Below are positions 17,021 to 23,558 of a stretch of 64,000 bases of DNA, one piece after another. How positions within the stretch are numbered: the stretch's first letter is position 1; each line of letters opens with the position of its first letter. The stretch comes from Candidatus Allofournierella excrementigallinarum (lineage in GTDB: Bacteria > Bacillota > Clostridia > Oscillospirales > Ruminococcaceae). Position numbers and translations under genes: made by a program. The stretch is taken from assembly GCA_019119025.1 (NCBI GenBank), contig DWXV01000051.1:1-64000 (forward strand). Reading direction: 5' to 3'. Under the pieces are notes generated by a model. The model made no database searches. It was not told where the DNA came from and saw only the letters and a program-made list of their open reading frames with translations.

Positions 17021-17077
17021 ATTATACTGCGATAAATCGTTGTATTTTAATAACGATTGTCGTATAATTTTAACGAT
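17021..17077. promoter_or_regulatory. divergent promoters with repeated AACGAT operator boxes
   Basis: AT-rich island in GC-rich DNA. Forward promoter: TTGTAT (17040-17045), 17 bases, TATAAT (17063-17068), reading to the SLOG gene. Reverse -10: TATAAT on 17026-17021, reading to the XRE pair. Three AACGAT boxes: inverted at 17036-17041, direct at 17052-17057 and 17072-17077. The two direct copies are 20 bases (two helical turns) apart and flank the forward -10; the inverted copy overlaps the forward -35. The layout suggests binding by the adjacent XRE protein; this is inference. Confidence 0.65.
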
Positions 17078-17100
17078 AAACACAACTACGGAGGAAAGCC

Positions 17101-17550
17101 GTGAAACGGAACATCTGCTTTTTCATCGGCCACCGGGAGTGCGGGCAGGAACTGTACCCGACGCTGTGCGCGGCGGTGGAGCGGCACATTGTGGAAGAGG
17201 GTGCCACCGAGTTCTGGGTGGGCAACTATGGGGGCTTTGACCATATGGCCGCCCGGGCGTTGCAGGCGGCAAAACAGCGGCACCCGGAAATAAAGCTGTT
17301 CCGGCTACTGGTGTGGCACCCTTGCCGCCGGGCGGTGGAACTGCCACAGGGGTTCGACGGCAGCATTTACCCGCCGGACATGGAACGCGTGCCGCCCCGT
17401 GCCGCCATTCCGCGGGCAAACCGCTACGCGGTGGACAACGCCCGCTGGGTCATCGCCGCCGTCTGGCGCCCGGCCAGCAATGCCCGCGATCTTGTGGAGT
17501 ACGCCCTCCACCGCACCGGCGGACCTCAGGTCACACTGCTGCGCCGATGA
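17101..17550 (+). CDS. SLOG-superfamily protein (YpsA/DUF1273-like)
   Basis: 149 residues. The pattern FFIGHREC at the start, EFWVGNYGGFDHMAARAL, a KLFRLLVWHP strand and a late NARWVIAAVW block fits the Rossmann-like SLOG (YspA/YpsA-related) family, thought to bind nucleotides or nucleotide-derived ligands. No enzymatic activity is established for this branch. GTG 17101 follows GGAGG (17090-17094). It is the forward half of a cassette with two XRE genes placed between rqcP and yabP, which are near neighbours in the Bacillus gene order. Function unknown; a ligand sensor or stress-conflict component is possible. Confidence 0.75.
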   Translation: MKRNICFFIGHRECGQELYPTLCAAVERHIVEEGATEFWVGNYGGFDHMAARALQAAKQRHPEIKLFRLLVWHPCRRAVELPQGFDGSIYPPDMERVPPRAAIPRANRYAVDNARWVIAAVWRPASNARDLVEYALHRTGGPQVTLLRR

Positions 17551-17564
17551 TCCCCCGCCGCCGG

Positions 17565-17596
17565 TCATAACCGCCCGCCGCCTTGGCATATACATT
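17565..17596 (+). promoter_or_regulatory. possible sigma-E-type promoter for yabP-yabQ
   Basis: GGTCATAA (17563-17570) and GCATATACATT (17586-17596) resemble the -35 and -10 elements of mother-cell sigma-E promoters, with a spacing near the expected range. In Bacillus yabP and yabQ are sporulation genes. No sigma-A promoter is seen in this gap. Confidence 0.3.
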
Positions 17597-17618
17597 GGCG
17601 AAAAGGCAGGTGCAGACC

Positions 17619-17924
17619 ATGCAGGAAAAAAAGACCTCCGCCGCACGGCCCGCCGAAGCGCCGGCGGCAAAGCTTCCCCACCATCTCATCGTGGAGGACC
17701 GCAGCGTCCTCACCGCCACCGGCGTGACGCGGGTGGTGAGCTGCGACGAGACCGGCGCCACCCTCGAGACCCAGCAGGGCACCCTGCTGGTGGGGGGCGA
17801 GGGCCTGTCGGTGAGCGAACTGTCCATTCAGACGGGCGAGGTGAAAATTTTCGGGCGCATCGAGTCCATGCAGTACACCGAGCCTGCGCCGGCGGGCGGC
17901 CTGTGGCGCCGCCTGCTGCGCTGA
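17619..17924 (+). CDS. yabP: sporulation protein YabP
   Basis: 101-residue YabP/YqfC-family sporulation protein. The core HHLIVEDRSVLTATGVTRVV, a TQQGTLLVGGEGL turn and LSVSELSIQTGEVKIFGRIE is the family signature; a proline/alanine-rich N-terminus precedes it. Relatives are made in the mother cell; YqfC is needed for spore formation, while the molecular role of YabP is unclear. Start ATG 17619 follows AAGGCAGGTG; a TTG at 17583 in frame lacks an RBS. It ends 6 bases before yabQ. Confidence 0.85.
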   Translation: MQEKKTSAARPAEAPAAKLPHHLIVEDRSVLTATGVTRVVSCDETGATLETQQGTLLVGGEGLSVSELSIQTGEVKIFGRIESMQYTEPAPAGGLWRRLLR

Positions 17925-17930
17925 AGGCCC

Positions 17931-18761
17931 ATGGTGGCCCTTGCCGCCCCGCCCTACGTCCTGGCGGACACGCTGTGCTGCCTGGGCCTGGGCTTTTTCC
18001 TTGCGGTGTGCTACGATCTGGCCCGCTTCTTTTTGGGCGGCAGCCGCCCGGTGTGCTTTGTGCTGGACGTTGCCGCCGCCTTTGCCGCCGCGGTGCTGGC
18101 CTGCGGCTTTGCCGCCTCCCGCAGCTACAGCGGCGTGGTGCGCTGGTACATGGCCGCGGGCCTTGTTCTGGGGCTGGCAGGGTACTTTTTTGTGCTGGCG
18201 CCGGGGTGCGCCGCGGCCCAGCGCCTGGTAAAATGGGCCATCGCCCGGCCCTTTGTGCTTTTGTGGCTGCTGGCGGTGCGGCCCCTCGCACGCCTTTGCG
18301 GGCGGGCAGGACGCACCGCGGCGGACAAATTGCACGCAGCGGCCCAAAAACGCCGCAAAAAACAGTTGAAAAACAAAGGGCGTGTGTTGTATAATTCAGA
18401 TAACCCGTTGGCAACTCCACGGGGGCAATGCGCTCATTTTTCGGCAAAGGAGGCCGGCGGCATGGAGAAAAAGCAAAAGCGCGCGCCGCTGCTGCCCCGC
18501 TTTTTCCTGCGGGCGGGCCTCGTGCTGATCGGCGGCTATCTGGTGGCGGGCCTTGTGTTCAATCAGGTGGACATCGCCGCCAAGCAGAAGGAGCTGCAGG
18601 ACCTGGAGAATCAGCTGGAACAGCAGCGCCAGCAGAACGACGAGCTGGAGCGGGTGCTGGAATCCGGCAGCGACGCCGAGATCATCGAGCGGGTCGCGCG
18701 GGACAAACTGGGTTACGCCAAGCCCAACGAGCGGGTGTTCATCGACGTCACCGGCCAGTAA
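17931..18761 (+). CDS. yabQ: YabQ, continuous in frame with DivIC/FtsB
   Basis: The frame opening at ATG 17931 encodes a YabQ-like sporulation membrane protein: hydrophobic segments at about residues 15-35, 45-62, 70-95 and 98-115, then a basic tail (QKRRKKQLKNKGR, about 145-157). YabQ is required for spore cortex formation in Bacillus. No stop codon follows the tail; the frame runs about 20 further residues into the divIC start codon (residue 178) and on to its end, giving 276 residues in all. A vegetative promoter lies inside the yabQ 3' end. Either yabQ lost its stop and yields a YabQ-DivIC fusion during sporulation, or a sequencing difference hides a stop. Residues before 178 have no other known domain. 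Confidence 0.75.
   Translation: MVALAAPPYVLADTLCCLGLGFFLAVCYDLARFFLGGSRPVCFVLDVAAAFAAAVLACGFAASRSYSGVVRWYMAAGLVLGLAGYFFVLAPGCAAAQRLVKWAIARPFVLLWLLAVRPLARLCGRAGRTAADKLHAAAQKRRKKQLKNKGRVLYNSDNPLATPRGQCAHFSAKEAGGMEKKQKRAPLLPRFFLRAGLVLIGGYLVAGLVFNQVDIAAKQKELQDLENQLEQQRQQNDELERVLESGSDAEIIERVARDKLGYAKPNERVFIDVTGQ
18366..18395 (+). promoter_or_regulatory. sigma-A promoter of divIC inside yabQ
   Basis: TTGAAA (18366-18371), 18-base spacer, TATAAT (18390-18395), in the coding end of yabQ and 67 bases before the divIC ATG. It gives division gene expression independent of the sporulation genes upstream. Confidence 0.75.
18462..18761 (+). CDS. divIC: septum formation initiator DivIC/FtsB
   Basis: 99-residue bitopic division protein: a basic cytoplasmic tip (MEKKQKRAPLLPRF), a membrane helix at about residues 15-34 and an external leucine-zipper coiled coil (QKELQDLENQLEQQRQQNDE). 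The FtsB/DivIC end pattern follows (IIERVARDKLGYAKPNERVFID). It pairs with FtsL and FtsQ/DivIB in the septal peptidoglycan activation complex; ftsL and ftsQ are in the dcw cluster further along. A strong AAAGGAGG (18447-18453) is 8 bases before ATG 18462, showing an independent start although the frame is open from yabQ. Confidence 0.92.
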   Translation: MEKKQKRAPLLPRFFLRAGLVLIGGYLVAGLVFNQVDIAAKQKELQDLENQLEQQRQQNDELERVLESGSDAEIIERVARDKLGYAKPNERVFIDVTGQ

Positions 18762-18837
18762 ACGACGGCACAAAGGCCGCGGCACACCGCCGCGTTGCGG
18801 GCCTTTTGCAGAATAAACATAAAGGGGTTATATCGCG

Positions 18838-19299
18838 TTGCAGTTAGAGGTAGGGGCCATTCTGGAAGGAAAGATCACCGGCGTCAAGAAGTTCGGCGCC
18901 TTTGTTGCGCTGCCCGGCGGAAAGACCGGCATGGTGCACATTTCCGAAGTGTCCAACAGTTTTATCGAGGACCTGTCCACCGTGCTCAGTGAGGGGCAGG
19001 AGGTCAAGGTCAAGGTGCTCAGCATCGCGGAGGACGGCAAGATCGCCCTCTCCATCAAGCGCACCCTTCCTCCCGAGCCGCGCCCGAACCGGGGCGGCGC
19101 CCACGGCGGCCAGCGCGGCGGCCAGCGGGGCCGCTCCGATGCGCCCCGGGTCTGGCAGCCCAAGGCTGCCGCGCCCCAGGGAGAGATGAGCTTTGAGGAC
19201 ATGATGGCCAGGTTCAAGAGCCAGAGCGAGGAGAAGATCTCCGACCTCAAGCGGGTCACCGAGAACCGCCGCGGAGGCGGCTACTCCCGCCGGCGCTGA
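18838..19299 (+). CDS. yabR: S1 RNA-binding domain protein (YabR-like)
   Basis: 153 residues. The N-terminal 72 form an S1/OB domain (VGAILEGKITGVKKFGAFVA, GKTGMVHISEVSNSFIED, VKVKVLSIAEDGKIALSIK). An Arg/Gly-rich linker (GGAHGGQRGGQRGRS) and a short helical tail ending in RRGGGYSRRR follow. It is the usual last gene of the yab cluster, similar to Bacillus YabR/general stress protein 13, thought to bind ribosomes or RNA. The start is TTG 18838, 10 bases after AAAGGGG. A terminator follows at 19322. Confidence 0.88.
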   Translation: MQLEVGAILEGKITGVKKFGAFVALPGGKTGMVHISEVSNSFIEDLSTVLSEGQEVKVKVLSIAEDGKIALSIKRTLPPEPRPNRGGAHGGQRGGQRGRSDAPRVWQPKAAAPQGEMSFEDMMARFKSQSEEKISDLKRVTENRRGGGYSRRR

Positions 19300-19321
19300 G
19301 CATCGGCCCGCGGAAGAACAA

Positions 19322-19360
19322 GGCAAAAGGGCGGACTGCGGCGGCAGTCCGCTTTTGCTT
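19322..19360 (+). terminator. terminator after yabR
   Basis: Stem GCAAAAGGGCGGACTGC/GCAGTCCGCTTTTGC with two unpaired bases and a GGCG loop, ending CTTTTGCTT. It closes the yab run. Confidence 0.75.
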
Positions 19361-19411
19361 AGCACAGAAAAACGGCGGCGCTTGCGCCGCCGGGGAAAGG
19401 AAGTCAGAGCG

Positions 19412-21109
19412 ATGAAAGTGATCGTGATAGGCGGCGTGGCCGCCGGCGCCAGCGCAGCGGCGCGCCTGCGCCGGCTGGACGAAAAAGCCGAGATCGTCAT
19501 CTTTGAGCAGGGCGAGCACGTATCCTTCTCCAACTGCGGCCTGCCCTATCATCTGGGCGGCGTCATCCCGGACGCGGACGACCTGGTGCTGATGACGCCC
19601 CGCGCCTTCAAGGCGCGCCACAACATCGAGGTGCGGGTGAACAGCCGGGTCACGGCCATCGACCGCAAGGCCAAAACCGTGACGGTGCAGCCGAGTGACG
19701 GCCCCGCCTACACGGAAAGTTACGACAAGCTCATCCTCGCCCCCGGCGCCGCGCCCATCGTGCCCGGCTCCATCCCCGGCGTGCGCAGCCCCCACGTGTT
19801 CACCCTGCGCAGCGTCACCGACGTGAAGGCCATCAAAGCCTACATCGACGAGCAGGATGTGACATGCGCGGCGGTGGTGGGCGGCGGCTTCATCGGCGTG
19901 GAAGTGGCGGAGAACCTGGCCTGCGCCGGCCTGCTGGTCACGCTGGTGGAAGGCGCGGACCAGGTGCTGGCCCCCTTCGATTACGACATGGCCCAGATAC
20001 TGCACAAGGAACTGATGGACAACGGCGTGCAGCTGGAGCTGAACAGCCTGCTTGCCGCCGTGCACCCGGACCGCATCACCGTCACCCGCCACGGCGAAGC
20101 CCATGACCTGCCCGCTCAGATGGTGGTGCTGGCCATCGGCGTTTCGCCCGAGACCGCCCTCGCCAAAGACGCGGGCCTTGCCATCGGCGAGACCCGGGGC
20201 GTCAAGGTGGACGCCAATTGGCGCACCGAGGACGAGGACATCTACGCCGTGGGCGACGCGGTGGAGAGCTTTGACCGGCTGGCCCGGCGGCCCGGGCGGC
20301 TGGCCCTGGCGGGCCCGGCCCAGCGTCAGGCCCGCGCGGCGGCGGACCACATCTGCGGCCGCCCGGCAGACAACCGGGGCTTCATCGGCTCGGCCTGCGT
20401 GCGGGTGTTCGACCAGAACGCCGCCGCCACCGGCCTTTCCGAAAAGGCGGCCTGCAAAGCGGGCATCCCCTGCCGGTCGGTGCTGCTCTATCCCACCGAC
20501 AAAGTCGGCCTCATGCCCGACGCGGCCTGGATGGCCTTCAAGCTGGTGTTCGAGACCCCCACCGGACGCATCCTGGGCGCCCAGGCCATCGGCCGGGGCG
20601 ACGCGGTGCGCCGCATCGACGTCATCGCCACCCTCATCTCCATGAACGGCGCCCTGGCGGACCTGAAGGAGCTGGAACTGTGCTACTCGCCGGTCTACGG
20701 CACCGCCAAGGACGTGGTGAACCTGGCGGCGCTGGTGGGCCTGAACGTGCTGGAAGGCCGGGTGAAGCAGGTGCCGGTGAGCGCCGTGCGCCGCCTGGTG
20801 GAGCAGGGGGCCTGCATCATCGACGTGCGGGAGGAGCGGGAGTTCAATGCCGGCCACCTCAAGGGCGCGGTGAACATCCCCCTGTCCCAGTTCCGGCGGC
20901 GGATGGGCGAGGTGCCCAAAGACGTGCCGGTCTACCTCCACTGCCGCACCAGCCAGCGCAGCTACTATGCCCTGTGCGAGCTGCTGGGCAGCGGCTATGC
21001 CAATGTTTACAACATCAGCGGCTCCTTCCTGGGCATCTGCCTCTACGAGTATTTCAACGACCGCACCCTGGGCCGGGAGCCCATCGTCACGGCCTATAAC
21101 TTCAATTGA
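19412..21109 (+). CDS. CoA-disulfide reductase with rhodanese domain
   Basis: 565-residue flavin disulfide reductase (FAD/NAD(P)H) with a fused C-terminal rhodanese. N-terminal FAD motif VIVIGGVAAGASAAARLRRL; the single redox Cys lies in SFSNCGLPYHLGG (about residue 43), as in CoADR/NADH oxidase-type enzymes. A second Rossmann motif is AAVVGGGFIGVEVAENLA, and the FAD-closing motif is DEDIYAVGDAVE. The rhodanese (about residues 470-555) has its active Cys in YLHCRTSQRS. Known members reduce CoA-disulfide, CoA-persulfide or polysulfide; the rhodanese fusion favours persulfide/sulfur handling. ATG 19412 follows GGGGAAAGGAAG. The cupin gene starts 15 bases after it. Confidence 0.92.
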   Translation: MKVIVIGGVAAGASAAARLRRLDEKAEIVIFEQGEHVSFSNCGLPYHLGGVIPDADDLVLMTPRAFKARHNIEVRVNSRVTAIDRKAKTVTVQPSDGPAYTESYDKLILAPGAAPIVPGSIPGVRSPHVFTLRSVTDVKAIKAYIDEQDVTCAAVVGGGFIGVEVAENLACAGLLVTLVEGADQVLAPFDYDMAQILHKELMDNGVQLELNSLLAAVHPDRITVTRHGEAHDLPAQMVVLAIGVSPETALAKDAGLAIGETRGVKVDANWRTEDEDIYAVGDAVESFDRLARRPGRLALAGPAQRQARAAADHICGRPADNRGFIGSACVRVFDQNAAATGLSEKAACKAGIPCRSVLLYPTDKVGLMPDAAWMAFKLVFETPTGRILGAQAIGRGDAVRRIDVIATLISMNGALADLKELELCYSPVYGTAKDVVNLAALVGLNVLEGRVKQVPVSAVRRLVEQGACIIDVREEREFNAGHLKGAVNIPLSQFRRRMGEVPKDVPVYLHCRTSQRSYYALCELLGSGYANVYNISGSFLGICLYEYFNDRTLGREPIVTAYNFN

Positions 21110-21124
21110 AACGAGGGAAAAGCA

Positions 21125-21484
21125 ATGAAGATCCTCTGCAAAGACCAGCTGGAAGAAGTGCGCCCCAAGATGGCAGGGGGCGAAGGGGAGTGCACCGTGC
21201 GCCACATCCTGCCCGCCGATCGCGCCTATGGCTCCGGGCGGCTGTTCGCCGTGAACACCCTCGAACCCGGCAATTCCATCGGCTATCACAAGCACCAGGG
21301 CGAGTATGAAGTCTACTATATCCTGGAGGGTGTGGGCCATGTGGTGGAGGACGGCGTGGAGTACGACCTGGCCGCCGGCGATATGATGCAGTGCCGGGAC
21401 GGCTCCTCCCACTCCATCGAGAACCGCTCCGACAAGCCCCTGCGCTTTCTGGCGCTCATCATCAATGTGCGCGACCCGGCCTGA
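21125..21484 (+). CDS. small cupin-domain protein
   Basis: 119-residue single cupin. Metal-binding motif 1 is seen in NSIGYHKHQGEYEVYYILEG (two His and a Glu) and motif 2 in GDMMQCRDGSSHSIENRSD (late His). It is typical of a small metal-dependent sugar-binding or dioxygenase-like cupin; the substrate cannot be told from sequence. It is co-transcribed with the CoA-disulfide reductase and followed by a terminator, so the pair is a two-gene unit. Confidence 0.85.
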   Translation: MKILCKDQLEEVRPKMAGGEGECTVRHILPADRAYGSGRLFAVNTLEPGNSIGYHKHQGEYEVYYILEGVGHVVEDGVEYDLAAGDMMQCRDGSSHSIENRSDKPLRFLALIINVRDPA

Positions 21485-21503
21485 ATTTTTCGCTGGCCGG
21501 CGG

Positions 21504-21536
21504 CCCGCCGCTCCTTTGCAGGCAGCGGCGGGTTTT
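21504..21536 (+). terminator. terminator after cupin gene
   Basis: 9-bp stem CCCGCCGCT/AGCGGCGGG with an 11-base loop, then TTTT. Confidence 0.7.
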
Positions 21537-21700
21537 GTGCATTTTCACACACCTTTGCCACAAAAACTTTACAGACTGTACACCCCTTTCCTCTGGTGTT
21601 TTTTGTGCAATATTGCTATAATAATAGTATCAAAGCGGTGGAGGCTGTGCAAAGGGCAAAAGCCCGGCGGCAGCCATACGCCAAAAGGAGGCATAGGTTT

Positions 21701-22213
21701 ATGAAGGTCACATGCACTGGCCGCAGAGTTTCCCTGAAACCCTCGTTCATCGAGAAAGCGGAGAAGCGCCTGGCAAAGCTGGATAAGTTCTTCCCTGAGG
21801 AGGCCCAGGCGCAGGTCACGGTCACGGTGGAAAAAAGCCGCCAGACGGTGGAGATCACCGTCTATGACAACGGCATCACCGTGCGGGCCGAAAAGACCGC
21901 CGACCAGATGGAAGCCGCGCTGGAGGATGCGGCGGACCTTTTGACCCGCCGCCTGGTGAAGAACCGCAAGCGTCTGAGCACCAAAATGACCCGGGCCGCG
22001 GAGTGGCCCGTCGACCCCGAGCCGGAGGAGACCTTCGAGGTCATCCGCGAAAAGCGCTTTGCCGTCAAGCCCTGCACCACCGACGAGGCCATCCTGCAGA
22101 TGAACCTGCTGGGCCACAGCTTCTTTGTGTACCGCAGCATGGAGAACGACCAGATCCAGGTGGTCTACCGCCGCGCCGATGGCGGCTACGGCGTGCTCAT
22201 CCCCCTGAACTGA
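21701..22213 (+). CDS. hpf: ribosome hibernation promoting factor, long form
   Basis: 170-residue long HPF (YvyD type) that dimerises 70S ribosomes into inactive 100S particles in stationary phase or stress. The N-terminal S30AE domain (KVTCTGRRVSLKPSFIEKAE ... VEITVYDNGITVRAEKTADQM) is joined through a charged linker to the conserved C-terminal dimerisation domain (EVIREKRFAVKPCTTDEAIL ... GHSFFVYRS ... GGYGVLIPL). ATG 21701 follows AAAAGGAGG. A TATAAT box at 21617-21622 has no clear -35, which may mean an activator or alternative sigma factor. A terminator follows directly. Confidence 0.95.
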   Translation: MKVTCTGRRVSLKPSFIEKAEKRLAKLDKFFPEEAQAQVTVTVEKSRQTVEITVYDNGITVRAEKTADQMEAALEDAADLLTRRLVKNRKRLSTKMTRAAEWPVDPEPEETFEVIREKRFAVKPCTTDEAILQMNLLGHSFFVYRSMENDQIQVVYRRADGGYGVLIPLN

Positions 22214-22219
22214 CCCACC

Positions 22220-22259
22220 AAAGCCGCCCCGGCTGCAAAAGGCCGGGGCGGCTTTTTTT
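22220..22259 (+). terminator. terminator after hpf
   Basis: Perfect 14-bp stem AAAGCCGCCCCGGC/GCCGGGGCGGCTTT with an 8-base loop, followed by four more T. Confidence 0.9.
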
Positions 22260-22281
22260 GCCGGGCAGCGATAAAATCATC

Positions 22282-22310
22282 TTGCGCGCCGGGGCGGGGG
22301 ATGCTATGAT
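22282..22310 (+). promoter_or_regulatory. sigma-A promoter of RNA methyltransferase gene
   Basis: TTGCGC (22282-22287), 17-base spacer, TATGAT (22305-22310), 72 bases before the start codon. Confidence 0.6.
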
Positions 22311-22382
22311 AATATCCCGGCGAAAACTGCCGAACACCGACCCGCCGTTTCGGGGCGGGCCGCAGAAAAAGGAGCTGCCTTT

Positions 22383-23492
22383 ATGAAATTTGAACTGATC
22401 GCGCCCTGCTACTTCGGCGCCGAGAGCACCGCCGCCTTTGAGGTGCGGCGGCTGGGGGCCCAGGACGTGCAGGTCACCGACGGGCGCATCGCCTTCTCGG
22501 GAGACGAGAGCATGATCGCCGCCGCGAACCTGAACCTGCGCTGCGCCGAGCGGGTGCTCATCCTGCTGAGGCGCTTTCCCGCAAACACCTTTGACGAACT
22601 GTTCGACGGGGTGTTTTCCGTGCCCTGGGAGGAGCTGCTGCTCGCCGACGCCGCCTTCCCGGTGAAGGGGTCCAGCCTGTCCAGCACCCTGTCCAGCGTG
22701 CCCGCCTGCCAGAGCATCGTGAAAAAGGCGGTGGTGGAGCGGCTGAAAAAGGGCCACAAGACCCTGTTCCTGCCCGAGACCGGCGTGCAGTATAAGATCC
22801 GCTTCTCCATCCGCAAAAACCAGGCGGAGCTGATGCTGGACACCAGCGGCGACGGCCTGCACAAGCGGGGCTACCGGCGCAACGCCACCGGCGCGCCCAT
22901 CAAGGAGACGCTGGCCGCCGCCATCGCCGACCTGGGCCGCGTGCGGCGGGACACCGCGGTGGCCGACCCCTTCTGCGGCAGCGGCACGCTGGTCATCGAG
23001 GCCGCGCAGAAGGCGATGAACATCGCCCCGGGCCTGCGCCGCCGCTTTGCCGCCGAGCAGTACAGCTTCTGCCCGCCCGCCGTCTGGGCCGCCCAGCGGG
23101 AGAAGGCCCTGTCGGAGATCCGCAAAGACGCCGCCTTCGAGGGCTGCGGCTTCGACATCGACCCCGCCGCCGTGGAGCTGGCGGCCCACAACGCAAAGCT
23201 GGCCGGCGTGGGCGAGCGCTGCCGCTTCGCCGTGGCCGACGCGGCGGATTTCGCCCCCGCCCCGGAGCAGACGGTGCTCACCAATCCCCCTTACGGCGAG
23301 CGGCTGGGGGATCTTTCCGAGGCCGCCCGGCTGGCGGGCGTGCTGGGCGCGCGCCTTGCCGCTCACCCCGTGAAGGGCGCCTATGTCATCACCGCCGACG
23401 CCGATTTTGAAAAGCACTTCGGCAAAAAGGCCTCCCGCCGCCGCAAGCTCTACAACGGCATGATCCCCTGCCAGGTATACATGTATTATTGA
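22383..23492 (+). CDS. THUMP-domain class I rRNA methyltransferase (RlmL/YpsC-like)
   Basis: 369-residue SAM-dependent methyltransferase. The N-terminal ferredoxin-like/THUMP part is about residues 1-155. The Rossmann methylase part has ADPFCGSGTLVIEAA (SAM motif I) and the catalytic NPPYGERLGD motif (N6-adenine/N2-guanine type). The C-terminus KLYNGMIPCQVYMYY is typical of the COG0116 family, which modifies 23S rRNA (RlmL, m2G) in E. coli; the exact site in Firmicutes homologues is not certain. It has its own promoter and AAAAAGGAG RBS, and ends at a shared terminator with the convergent PLP gene. Confidence 0.9.
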   Translation: MKFELIAPCYFGAESTAAFEVRRLGAQDVQVTDGRIAFSGDESMIAAANLNLRCAERVLILLRRFPANTFDELFDGVFSVPWEELLLADAAFPVKGSSLSSTLSSVPACQSIVKKAVVERLKKGHKTLFLPETGVQYKIRFSIRKNQAELMLDTSGDGLHKRGYRRNATGAPIKETLAAAIADLGRVRRDTAVADPFCGSGTLVIEAAQKAMNIAPGLRRRFAAEQYSFCPPAVWAAQREKALSEIRKDAAFEGCGFDIDPAAVELAAHNAKLAGVGERCRFAVADAADFAPAPEQTVLTNPPYGERLGDLSEAARLAGVLGARLAAHPVKGAYVITADADFEKHFGKKASRRRKLYNGMIPCQVYMYY

Positions 23493-23518
23493 CGCGCCGC
23501 CCCGCAGGCGGAAACGCA

Positions 23519-23558
23519 GGGAAGGGCCGCCGCCCCGGCCGGGGCGGCGGCCCTTCCC
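23519..23558. terminator. shared bidirectional terminator
   Basis: Perfect 18-bp GC stem (23519-23536 with 23541-23558), GGCC loop, between convergent genes. It directly abuts the stop codon of the reverse-strand PLP gene. Confidence 0.75.
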
